A DNA stretch of 64,000 nt. It comes from Ferribacterium limneticum (lineage in GTDB: Bacteria > Pseudomonadota > Gammaproteobacteria > Burkholderiales > Rhodocyclaceae). A model generated the notes under the pieces. It was not told the origin of the DNA, did no database searches, and saw only the letters and a list, made by a program, of their open reading frames with translations. Positions 51,821 to 59,909 of this stretch are shown piece after piece. The stretch is from positions 1,362,001 through 1,426,000 of the forward strand of contig NZ_CP075190.1 in assembly GCF_020510585.1 (NCBI RefSeq), given 5' to 3'. Numbering within the stretch: the first letter of the stretch is position 1; each line of letters starts with the position of its first letter. The position numbers and the translations under genes are program-made.

Positions 51821-52656
51821 TGTCCCGGCTGCTTCAGGCGCTGCTCATCGGGTTGGCGCTGACGCTGCCGATCCTCGCTGTAGCCGAAGCGCCGGCCATT
51901 CTGCTGGCCAATGTCTATCGCGATCAGGTCGATGTCTCCCGCTATTTGGCCAGCGAAAAACTCGATGGCGTGCGGGCGATCTGGGACGGGCAGGCGCTGC
52001 GTTTCCGTAGTGGAAAACCCATCAATGCACCGGGCTGGTTTCTCGCCGGCTTGCCGAACCAGCCGCTCGACGGCGAACTGTGGATCGCCCGCGGCCAGTT
52101 CGAGCGCCTTTCCGGCATTGTTCGACGCGACATTCCCGACGATGCGGCCTGGCGTGAGGTGCGCTACATGATTTTCGAATTACCGGGCGCGCCGGGCACA
52201 TTCAGCGAGCGGGCCGAGCAAATACGGCGGATAGTGTGCCAGGCCAACGTCCCATGGCTATTTGAAATTAAGCAGTTTTTTCCGGTTGACCGTGGCAATC
52301 TCAAAAAACGCCTCGACGAGGTCGTTCGGGGCGGTGGCGAAGGGCTGATGCTGCATCTGGCAGATGCGCCTTACGAGACCGGGCGCAGCGATGTGCTGCT
52401 CAAGGTAAAACCTTGGCAGGATGCCGAAGCGGTGGTCATCGGTCATCAGCCGGGCAAGGGGCGTTTCGCCGGCATGCTGGGGGCCTTGAAAGTGCGTACG
52501 CCGGAAGGGATGGAGTTTCTGTTGGGCACGGGTTTCTCTGCGGCGCAAAGACGCGAGCCGCCTGCGCTGGGCGCGATGGTGACCTACCGCTACCGTGATC
52601 TGACGGGTGGCGGCCTGCCCCGGTTTGCCAGTTTTCTGCGCATTCGGGACGAATAA
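51820..52656 (+). CDS. Exported ATP-dependent DNA ligase, Lig E type
   Basis: A 278-residue minimal ATP-dependent DNA ligase with a signal peptide (1-23, cleavage near AVAEA). Nucleotidyltransferase motifs are all present: SEKLDGVRAIWDG (adenylated Lys), LDGELWIARG, MIFELPG, EGLMLH and DVLLKVKPW; then a short OB domain (GAMVTYRYRDLTGGGLPRFASFLRIR). Lig E proteins are periplasmic ligases found in competent Gram-negatives and proposed to act on incoming or extracellular DNA. An exact copy of the dispersed repeat is inside it. The start overlaps the tyrA stop, so it is co-transcribed with the aromatic genes. Confidence 0.92.
   Translation: MSRLLQALLIGLALTLPILAVAEAPAILLANVYRDQVDVSRYLASEKLDGVRAIWDGQALRFRSGKPINAPGWFLAGLPNQPLDGELWIARGQFERLSGIVRRDIPDDAAWREVRYMIFELPGAPGTFSERAEQIRRIVCQANVPWLFEIKQFFPVDRGNLKKRLDEVVRGGGEGLMLHLADAPYETGRSDVLLKVKPWQDAEAVVIGHQPGKGRFAGMLGALKVRTPEGMEFLLGTGFSAAQRREPPALGAMVTYRYRDLTGGGLPRFASFLRIRDE
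52261..52297 (-). repeat. Dispersed uptake-like repeat, copy 5 (exact core)
   Basis: Reverse-strand ACGGTCAACCGGAAA, then AAACTGC, TTAATTTCAAAT. Encodes FEIKQFFPVDRGN in the ligase, a different frame and strand from the other coding copies. Last copy before the glycan cluster. Confidence 0.8.
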
Positions 52657-52754
52657 CTCGGTACAAGCCCGGCGCCAATTCTTTACCTTGGTTGTGATGC
52701 GTCCATGACCTCGAACGGGTAAAATTCCACCTTTATTTTCAACGGCGAACAGCG

Positions 52755-53765
52755 ATGATTTTCGTGACTGGCGGGGCTGGCTATATCGGCTCGCATACCT
52801 GCGTTGAACTTCTCCAATCCGGTCAGGAAGTGGTCGTTTTCGATAACTTTTCCAATAGCCATCGGGAATCGCTGAAACGCGTCGAAGCCATCACCGGTAA
52901 GAAAATCCACTGCGTCGAGGGCGATATTCGTGACCAGGCAGCCGTGGCTGCTGCATTGCGGCAATTCGATTGCCAAGCGGTCATCCATTTCGCCGGGTTG
53001 AAAGCGGTCGGCGAATCGGTCGAAAAGCCGCTTGAATATTACGACAACAATGTCATCGGCACGCATCGCCTGCTCAGTGCGATGGGCGAGTGCGGCGTCA
53101 AGACGCTGGTTTTCAGTTCCTCCGCCACCGTCTACGGCGAGCCGCAGCGCCTGCCACTGACCGAAGATCACCCGCTCTCGGCAACCAATCCGTACGGCCG
53201 CACCAAGCTGGTCATCGAAGACATGCTGCGCGATCTTTACCGCTCCGACCCATCATGGCGAATCGGCATCCTGCGCTACTTCAATCCGGTCGGTGCGCAC
53301 GAAAGCGGCCTGATCGGCGAAGACCCGCAAGGCACCCCGAACAACCTGATGCCCTTCGTCGCCCAGGTCGCCGTCGGCCGCCGCGAGCAGCTGAAAGTCT
53401 GGGGCAACGACTACCCGACACCGGATGGTACGGGGGTGCGCGACTACATCCACGTCGTCGACTTGGCCCTTGGCCATCTCAAGGCGTTGGAATGCCTGAG
53501 CGACGCCCAATGCTTCGAAGTGAATCTGGGTACCGGCACCGGTTACAGCGTACTCGACATAGTCAAAGCATTCGAAAAAGCCAGCGGCCGCCCGATACCC
53601 TACGAGCTCGCACCGCGCCGGTCAGGCGACGTGGCCTCCTGCTACGGCGATCCGGCTTTTGCTGCAGCACTACTCGGCTGGCGCGCTGAAAGAAACATGG
53701 ATGCCATGTGCGTCGATGCCTGGCGCTGGCAAAGCAGGAATCCGAATGGTTTCAGGCATGACTGA
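52755..53765 (+). CDS. galE: UDP-glucose 4-epimerase
   Basis: A 336-residue GalE. MIFVTGGAGYIGSHTCVELLQSGQEVVVFDNFSNS, FSSSATVYGEPQRLPLTEDHP, Tyr/Lys in NPYGRTKLVIEDML, RYFNPVGAHESGLIGEDPQGTPNNLMPFVAQVAVGRREQLKVWG and GTGVRDYIHVVDLALGHL are all standard. Interconverts UDP-Glc and UDP-Gal (possibly UDP-GlcNAc and GalNAc). Its composition still resembles the core genome; genes after it are AT-richer. Confidence 0.96.
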   Translation: MIFVTGGAGYIGSHTCVELLQSGQEVVVFDNFSNSHRESLKRVEAITGKKIHCVEGDIRDQAAVAAALRQFDCQAVIHFAGLKAVGESVEKPLEYYDNNVIGTHRLLSAMGECGVKTLVFSSSATVYGEPQRLPLTEDHPLSATNPYGRTKLVIEDMLRDLYRSDPSWRIGILRYFNPVGAHESGLIGEDPQGTPNNLMPFVAQVAVGRREQLKVWGNDYPTPDGTGVRDYIHVVDLALGHLKALECLSDAQCFEVNLGTGTGYSVLDIVKAFEKASGRPIPYELAPRRSGDVASCYGDPAFAAALLGWRAERNMDAMCVDAWRWQSRNPNGFRHD

Positions 53766-53892
53766 TCAGAGCGTCTCGCGTTTTGAAAGCCTGTTGGGAA
53801 TCAAATCGTACGACCTCGACGCTCTTGAAGCTTTTCCCCGGCCAAACATGGTTTCTAAAAAGAATCAGATAGGAATGACAATTGCCTCGTAA
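53758..53892 (+). CDS. Possible small ORF between galE and the aminotransferase
   Basis: A 44-residue frame from ATG 53758 (overlapping the galE end) to 53892 (overlapping the next gene start). The sequence FESLLGIKSYDLDALEAFPRPN looks protein-like but matches no family I know. No strong ribosome-binding site. It may be a translational-coupling ORF or a remnant. Confidence 0.25.
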   Translation: MTDQSVSRFESLLGIKSYDLDALEAFPRPNMVSKKNQIGMTIAS

Positions 53893-55000
53893 GAATATTT
53901 ATGTCACTCAACCTAGCTTGCCGCCGTTGGACGAGTTTATTCCCTATCTTGAACAAATATGGAGCAACAAGATACTGACGAACAATGGCCCATTTCACCA
54001 GCAACTGGAAGGGGCATTATGCGAGTATCTTGGTGTGGAGCATCTGAGCCTCTTCACCAATGGCACGATAGCTTTGGTTACTGCCTTGCAAGCCTTGCGA
54101 GTAAGTGGTGAGGTAATCACTACTCCATATTCGTTTGTCGCGACTGCACACTCACTACTCTGGAATGGTCTCAAACCGGTTTTTGTTGATATCGACCCAA
54201 ATACATGTAACCTTGATCCTACTAAGATCGAGGCGGCAATAACACCTCAAACCTCGGCTATCCTTCCTGTTCACTGCTATGGCAACCCATGTGCGGTTGA
54301 TCAGATTCACAATATTGCCAGCACTTATGGGCTGAAAGTGATCTATGACGCTGCGCATGCCTTTGGTGTTCGATACAAAGGCAATAGTTTGCTCAGGTAC
54401 GGGAATCTGTCAGTACTGAGTTTTCATGCTACCAAGGTTTTTAACACCTTTGAGGGAGGGGCAATTATTTGTCCCGATGCGCTCACCAAGCAGCGCATTG
54501 ACTACCTGAAGAACTTCGGATTTGCCGATGAGGTGACTGTAACGGCACCCGGAATTAACGGCAAGATGAGTGAGATCAATGCAGCTTTTGGGTTGGTGCA
54601 ACTAAAACACGTAGCGAAAGTACTAGACCAGAGAAAGACCGTGGAAGCACGTTATCGTGACGCTTTGCGTGACGTGGCTGGAATCCAATGTATAGCGCCT
54701 CATCCCGATGCAGAAGGAAATTCATCCTATTTTCCTATTTTCGTGCGAGAGAGTTTTCCGCTGAAGCGCGATATTCTTTATCAGCGTTTGAAGGACCGAG
54801 GTTTTTTCGGCCGCCGTTATTTCTATCCCTTGATCAGCAATATGCCGATGTATCAAAGCATGCCATCTGCTTGCAGGGAGAGCCTGCCGGTTTCAAATGT
54901 GATGGCAGATCAAGTGCTTTGCCTACCTATCTATCCGGATCTAGAGCACGAAATTGTGGACGAAATTTGCTCGCTAATAAGGGACGCTGCGCATGAGTAA
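53882..55000 (+). CDS. DegT/DnrJ/EryC1-type sugar aminotransferase
   Basis: A 372-residue PLP aminotransferase acting on nucleotide keto-sugars. ITTPYSFVATAHSLLWNGLKPVFVDIDPNTCNLDP, VIYDAAHAFGVRY (aspartate binding the cofactor) and the PLP Lys in LSFHATKVFNTFEGGAI. The HATKVFNTFEGG stretch resembles VioA/FdtB enzymes that make 4-amino- or 3-amino-6-deoxyhexoses on dTDP. The start is TTG at 53882 with AGGA eight bases upstream. Supplies an amino sugar for the surface glycan; the ATP-grasp gene that overlaps its end may acylate the amine. Confidence 0.88.
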   Translation: MPRKNIYVTQPSLPPLDEFIPYLEQIWSNKILTNNGPFHQQLEGALCEYLGVEHLSLFTNGTIALVTALQALRVSGEVITTPYSFVATAHSLLWNGLKPVFVDIDPNTCNLDPTKIEAAITPQTSAILPVHCYGNPCAVDQIHNIASTYGLKVIYDAAHAFGVRYKGNSLLRYGNLSVLSFHATKVFNTFEGGAIICPDALTKQRIDYLKNFGFADEVTVTAPGINGKMSEINAAFGLVQLKHVAKVLDQRKTVEARYRDALRDVAGIQCIAPHPDAEGNSSYFPIFVRESFPLKRDILYQRLKDRGFFGRRYFYPLISNMPMYQSMPSACRESLPVSNVMADQVLCLPIYPDLEHEIVDEICSLIRDAAHE

Positions 55001-56147
55001 GGTATTGCTGGTAGATACGAATATTTCATCATCGCCAATTTACAGTTTCTTGCTCAAGGCGGGATTTGATGTAACGGTCATTGGTGGTAACCCAGACGAT
55101 TTTCTTGCCAAAACTGCAGCTCAATATATTGAAGCGGATTATTCCGATCCGGAAATCTTGGCTTCCGTGGTAGTTCGGTACGGTTTTGATTTCGTCGTTC
55201 CTGGCTGCAATGATCGTTCCTACCTGGCGTGTGCTCAATTGAACGTGGATGGGCACTTCCCTGGATTGGATACGCTGGCATCGGCTGAAACGATCAACAA
55301 CAAGAAATTGTTCCGGGCTTTTGCATCGGCAAATGGACTGCCTGTGCCGAAGGTCTATGACCCTAGTGTCTGCCCGACAGATCGGGCGCTGATTGTGAAG
55401 CCCGTGGATGCGTTTAGTGGTCGTGGTGTGACTATCCTTCGCGCTCCCGATGAACAATCTTTGACTGAAGCTCAATTATTCGCGAATAGCATGTCGCGCT
55501 CTGCCACTTTCATCATTGAGGATTATGTCGAGGGCCAACTCTACAGCCATTCGTGCTTCGTGCACGAGGGACGCGTGCAGCAAGAGTTCGTCGTCGAAGA
55601 ACATGGAACGGCCAATCCGTTTGTAGTTGATACCAGTCGCGTCGTTCCGGACTTTCCTCCCCGGATACTACAACCGCTGCGTGAATGTATCGAGAGGATG
55701 GCCCAGGCTCTCGGGATGGTGGATGGACTGATTCATACCCAGTTTATCTTACGGGGCAACGAGTTCTGGCTTATCGAGATCACGCGGCGCTGCCCTGGAG
55801 ATCTCTATAGTCAGTTGATCGAATTATCTGTCGGTGTGCCGTATGCCGAACTGTATGCTCGTCCTTTCGTCGGTCTGCCTTACCCAGGCATAGACCGGGT
55901 GCCGGCTGCCAACTGGATCATGAGGCACACTATGTCGCTGCCGAAGTCCGGGGTTTTGGGAAGCATCCATTTCAATTGTCCAATCCTGTTGGAGAGAATG
56001 CATCCCATGTGTGTGGCGGGAGAGATGCTACGCGAATCGCCATTTGGTCGGATCGCTTTGATTTTTGTCAGGGCTTCGTCGTCTGATGAGATAGACCAAA
56101 TATTTGCACGCACCCTGAAGCGCGAGCTTTATTCCATTGGACTGTGA
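54993..56147 (+). CDS. ATP-grasp ligase in glycan cluster
   Basis: A 384-residue ATP-grasp enzyme: N-terminal preATP fold (VLLVDTNISSSPIYSFLLKAGFDVTVIGG), then ETINNKKLFRAFASANGLPVPKVY, ATP-binding ALIVKPVDAFSGRGVTIL and FIIEDYVEGQLYSHSCFV, and Mg-binding FWLIEITRRCPGDLYSQLIEL. Such enzymes join a carboxylate to an amine using ATP. Overlapping the aminotransferase gene by eight bases, it plausibly adds an amino acid or short peptide to the amino sugar. The acyl donor cannot be told. AT-richer than the core genes. Confidence 0.8.
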   Translation: MSKVLLVDTNISSSPIYSFLLKAGFDVTVIGGNPDDFLAKTAAQYIEADYSDPEILASVVVRYGFDFVVPGCNDRSYLACAQLNVDGHFPGLDTLASAETINNKKLFRAFASANGLPVPKVYDPSVCPTDRALIVKPVDAFSGRGVTILRAPDEQSLTEAQLFANSMSRSATFIIEDYVEGQLYSHSCFVHEGRVQQEFVVEEHGTANPFVVDTSRVVPDFPPRILQPLRECIERMAQALGMVDGLIHTQFILRGNEFWLIEITRRCPGDLYSQLIELSVGVPYAELYARPFVGLPYPGIDRVPAANWIMRHTMSLPKSGVLGSIHFNCPILLERMHPMCVAGEMLRESPFGRIALIFVRASSSDEIDQIFARTLKRELYSIGL

Positions 56148-56178
56148 TCCATCAAGGTATTTCTAGGGATTAGTATTT

Positions 56179-57270
56179 ATGTCTTTCATTGATGATGTTA
56201 ATGCCGCTTTACATGCGGTTCCGCTCCGTCAGGAACTTGCTCATGAATTCCTCTCCTCCTCGTGTGCCGTACGCCGCTTTCTTATCGGACGCAACGAAGA
56301 GTCTCTTGCAGTTCTCAATATAATAAAACCAGATGGCATTATTGACGATTTTGCGGAGGATCTGTCCTCCTGGCATGGAGTGCCGGTTATTAGGCTGCAA
56401 GATGTACCTGCCGCTGCGATAGTCTTGAATTGCTCTACCTCAATCAGTCCGGTGACCGTGCTGGAAACTCTGAACAATGCCGGTATTGCCAAGGTTCTGA
56501 ATTTCTGCGACTTGGTACCAATTGCGGGGAGAGGACTAAGTTGGCCATGGTTTGTGAGCCAGCAACGTGATGACTGGGTTACGCATGAAGTCGAGTGGGC
56601 CCAGCTTTTCGGCATGATGGCTGACGAAGAGTCCCGCCAGACTCTGCTTGACGTCGTACGTTATCGCCTGACTGCCGAGCCGGCCTTCATGCGTAATTAC
56701 ACTGTGCGTTTGCGTGACCAGTATTTTGAAAATTTCATGCAATTGAAGAATGAAACTTTCGTTGATGCCGGCGGATTTGATGGTGACACGTCGGAAGAGT
56801 TCTGTTCGCGTTATCCCGACTATCACGCGATTCATCTATTTGAACCTTCTCCTTCCAATATTTCAGCTGCGCGCATGCGTTTAAGGGCAAGTAAGCGCAT
56901 TAATTTCTTTCAGTTAGGCCTCTCTGATTCCCAAGGGTTTCTGCATTTTGATTCCGAGGCTGGTTCGGCCTCATCGGTTTCTGACGCCGGTGGGACGACG
57001 ATTAAGGTCGTTAAACTTGATGACGTGATTACCGGGGCTGTTAGTTTCATCAAGATGGATTTAGAAGGATGGGAAATGAAGGCGCTGGCCGGATGTACTC
57101 AACATATTTGTAGCGATTATCCAAAGCTCGCAATTTCCGTCTATCACTCTGCAGAGGATTTCCGTAAAGTGCCGGCCTATCTCCGCTCGCTTCAGTCTCA
57201 ATACCGGATTTACTTGCGGCATTACACTCAGGGGTGGTCTGAAACGGTTATGTATTTTATGCCAACTTAA
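56179..57270 (+). CDS. FkbM-family methyltransferase
   Basis: A 363-residue protein. The C-terminal half is an FkbM SAM-methyltransferase: ETFVDAGGFDGDTSEEFCSRYPDYHAIHLFEPSPSNISAARMRL (motif I and acidic pair), VKLDDVITGAVSFIKMDLEGWEMKALAG and LAISVYHSAEDFRKVPAYL. The N-terminal 150 residues are a Rossmann-like extension (LNCSTSISPVTVLETLNNAGI) often fused to FkbM in O-antigen loci. It likely O-methylates a sugar of the surface polysaccharide. Confidence 0.85.
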   Translation: MSFIDDVNAALHAVPLRQELAHEFLSSSCAVRRFLIGRNEESLAVLNIIKPDGIIDDFAEDLSSWHGVPVIRLQDVPAAAIVLNCSTSISPVTVLETLNNAGIAKVLNFCDLVPIAGRGLSWPWFVSQQRDDWVTHEVEWAQLFGMMADEESRQTLLDVVRYRLTAEPAFMRNYTVRLRDQYFENFMQLKNETFVDAGGFDGDTSEEFCSRYPDYHAIHLFEPSPSNISAARMRLRASKRINFFQLGLSDSQGFLHFDSEAGSASSVSDAGGTTIKVVKLDDVITGAVSFIKMDLEGWEMKALAGCTQHICSDYPKLAISVYHSAEDFRKVPAYLRSLQSQYRIYLRHYTQGWSETVMYFMPT

Positions 57271-57307
57271 AATGTTTCCCTATGTTTGTCCCACGAAAGT
57301 CATCGGC

Positions 57308-58429
57308 ATGAAAAATACTCCGCTTAGAGCCGCCATGATAGGCGGTGGTATTAATTCTGCCGTTGGCCGTTCGCATGAGATCGCGATGCGCCTCGACAAT
57401 GCCTTTGAACTCGTGGCCGGGTGTTTCAGCAGGAATGCTCAGATAAATGCCAGGTCAGCAGATGCTTATCACGTGCCTCAAAAGGGTGTGCACGTTTCTT
57501 TAGAAAAATTGTTGGAAGTCGAGCGTGATCGTTTGGATGCTGTGGTAATTGCCACGCCGATTACAGCCCATGCAAGCCAGATAGGCGCGGTGCTTGATGC
57601 GGGCCTGACGGTAATCTGCGACAAGCCATTGGTCGCCAATTCGGCAGAGTGTGATGCTTTGCTGGCCAAAGTCTCAGGGGATAGTACTCGCCTGTTTTCA
57701 GTCTTTAATTACACCGGCTATCAGGCTGTTCGTGAAATAAAGCGCAGGGTCGAGACAGGGGAAATCGGCAAGGTTTTCAAGATCATGGCGGAGATGCCTC
57801 AGGACTCCTACCTCAGATTGAAGAATACCGATAATGTTGGTGCCATCCAGCCATGGCGCTTGATCGATGGCCGAGTGCCTTGCGTTTCGCTCGATCTTTT
57901 TGCGCACATTCACAGTCTTGTGAATTTCATTACCGGGCTTAATCCGCTCTCTGTGTGTGCCCGTTCAATGGCAGTAAGTGGCGTGAGCGATGGATTGATC
58001 GATGAAGTGGATGCGCTCGTGGAGTATGAAGGCGGGATGTTTCTGAATGCCTGGTACGGCAAGGTGGCGTTAGGTTCCCGGAATGGTCTGAAAATTCGCG
58101 TCTACGGCACGCTTGGCAGTTTCGAATGGTTACAGGAGCAGCCTGAACAGATTATTTATGCGAATGCTATCGGCGACCGGCTTCTTCTGGATCGAATCAG
58201 TTCAACATCGAGTGTGACTCACGAAGCCCGATACAACCGCTTCAAGGCGGGGCATCCTGCAGGCTTTATCGAAGCATTCGCGAATTATTATTTTGATATC
58301 GCGCGTGCGATACATGACGGTGTGCTCAATGAATACACCTTGTCTGCCAACGTCGCTGCTCAAGGAATAGCGCTCAGCGATGCAATTCACCTGTCTTCCC
58401 TGTCTCACCGGGAAGTACGGGTTGGATGA
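57308..58429 (+). CDS. Gfo/Idh/MocA-family sugar oxidoreductase
   Basis: A 373-residue NAD(P)-dependent oxidoreductase. RAAMIGGGINSAVGRSHEIAMRLDNAFELVAGCFSRN (Rossmann fold), DAVVIATPITAHASQIGAVLDAGLTVICDKPLVAN (the Lys of the EKP-like motif is DKP here). Start at ATG 57308 (MKNTPLRAAMIGGG); an earlier ATG at 57272 would add 12 unlikely residues. Typical of nucleotide-sugar oxidation or keto-reduction in O-antigen clusters; substrate unknown. Confidence 0.82.
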   Translation: MKNTPLRAAMIGGGINSAVGRSHEIAMRLDNAFELVAGCFSRNAQINARSADAYHVPQKGVHVSLEKLLEVERDRLDAVVIATPITAHASQIGAVLDAGLTVICDKPLVANSAECDALLAKVSGDSTRLFSVFNYTGYQAVREIKRRVETGEIGKVFKIMAEMPQDSYLRLKNTDNVGAIQPWRLIDGRVPCVSLDLFAHIHSLVNFITGLNPLSVCARSMAVSGVSDGLIDEVDALVEYEGGMFLNAWYGKVALGSRNGLKIRVYGTLGSFEWLQEQPEQIIYANAIGDRLLLDRISSTSSVTHEARYNRFKAGHPAGFIEAFANYYFDIARAIHDGVLNEYTLSANVAAQGIALSDAIHLSSLSHREVRVG

Positions 58430-58460
58430 TATGTTGCCAGTTTTTAGGCTGGGGGAGTAG

Positions 58461-59909
58461 ATGTCCCTAGCCAATAGTACCGTGCGCGGGGTTATCTGGA
58501 ATTTCTCAGACATGCTTCTGCGGCGAGGATTGGTGGCGGCGACGACACTGGTCCTGTCTTATTTCTTGTCACCGGCAGATTTCGGGCTAGTCGCTATGAT
58601 GTCCGTGTTCCTGGTGGTGCTTGGCGGCTTGATGGATTCCGGGCTGAAAGAAGCGCTGATTCGCCGAAAGCGGCTCTCAATTCGCCTGTTAAACACAACC
58701 CTTTGGGCCAGTCTCTGGCTAGGTTGTTTGGCTTACGCACTCTTGTTTTGTGTCGCACCATGGGCGGCACTCTTCTATAACGAGCCATCCTTGGTAAATT
58801 TGCTTCGAATAGCTGGTCTGGTCATCATATTCAATGCATTGCAGACTGCTCCTGCTGCACGCCTGACCCAAGCGCTGGATTTTCGGGCTCTGATGCGGAT
58901 TAGCTTGCCCGCTTCAGGATTTTCCTGCTTGTTGGCTTTGTTGCTTGCCTATCTTGGTGCCGGGGTTTGGGCCTTGATCGTCCAGACTCTTGCTGCAGCA
59001 GCAATGAGCACGATATTGACCTGGAAGGTCGCCGGCTGGCGACCAAGGCTGCAGGTGGATTTCAAGCCACTTGTTGCTCTTTTCCGGTTTGGCTACAAGT
59101 TGTTTCTTTCCAATCTTGTTGCATTGACCGTTCGTAATGCGGCCCCCAGCATGCTAGGAAAATTTCTTGGGCCAACTTATGCTGGCTATTACTATTTCGT
59201 CGACAAAATAATGGAGATGATAATGGGGCAGTTGGTTTATTCAGTTCAGAACGTGACATATCCGTCATTTTCAAAGATTAGCAGAGAGACAGTGCGGTTA
59301 CGTGAGGCGTACAGGAAGGCTATTGAGATCATGGTGTTCTTGGTCAGCCCGTTACTGATGATAGGGGCTGGACTTGCCGAGCCCCTATTTGAAGTTTTTT
59401 TTTCGCCACGCTGGTTGCCGGCAGCAGGTAGCTTCATGTGGCTTTGTTTTGCCTATCTCCTATATCCGATGCATGCCATCAATCTCAATATCATCAAGGT
59501 GGTGGGGCGCTCAGATATCTTCCTTTGGCTTGAACTTCTTAAGGCTGCAATTGCGCTGAGTGTGCTCTGGATAACGCTTCCTTGGGGGATGGAAGCTGTA
59601 CTTTTGGGGCAGGTATGTACTTCTTTGATCTGTTTCTTGCCAAATGCAATGTATTCAAAACCTTTGATCGGGTATTCCGCCTTTGATCAGATCAAAGATG
59701 TCTTTCTTTATTATGCCTGCGCCGCTATTGGAGGTGGAGTGGCACATGTTATAGCCAACTCTTTGGTGGGGTATGCGGCCATATTGATCGTGATGATTAG
59801 TGGGGTGGTTGGGGTATTGGCTTATCTTTTGTCATGTCGGGTACTGAAGTTGCGGGCTTGGCAATTGATATCAATTGCATTTGGTAATTTCACGAAGAGA
59901 CAGGCATGA
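58461..59909 (+). CDS. Polysaccharide flippase (Wzx/MOP family)
   Basis: A 482-residue membrane protein with about 12-14 helices of the MOP flippase superfamily (GVIWNFSDMLLRRGLVAATTLVLSYFLSPADFGLVAMMSVFLVVLGGLMDSGLKEALIRRK is the conserved N-terminal region). It would move lipid-linked oligosaccharide units across the inner membrane. A run of nine T at about 59395-59403 (residues FEVFFSP) is a possible slippage site. The stop overlaps the next gene (ATGA). Confidence 0.88.
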   Translation: MSLANSTVRGVIWNFSDMLLRRGLVAATTLVLSYFLSPADFGLVAMMSVFLVVLGGLMDSGLKEALIRRKRLSIRLLNTTLWASLWLGCLAYALLFCVAPWAALFYNEPSLVNLLRIAGLVIIFNALQTAPAARLTQALDFRALMRISLPASGFSCLLALLLAYLGAGVWALIVQTLAAAAMSTILTWKVAGWRPRLQVDFKPLVALFRFGYKLFLSNLVALTVRNAAPSMLGKFLGPTYAGYYYFVDKIMEMIMGQLVYSVQNVTYPSFSKISRETVRLREAYRKAIEIMVFLVSPLLMIGAGLAEPLFEVFFSPRWLPAAGSFMWLCFAYLLYPMHAINLNIIKVVGRSDIFLWLELLKAAIALSVLWITLPWGMEAVLLGQVCTSLICFLPNAMYSKPLIGYSAFDQIKDVFLYYACAAIGGGVAHVIANSLVGYAAILIVMISGVVGVLAYLLSCRVLKLRAWQLISIAFGNFTKRQA

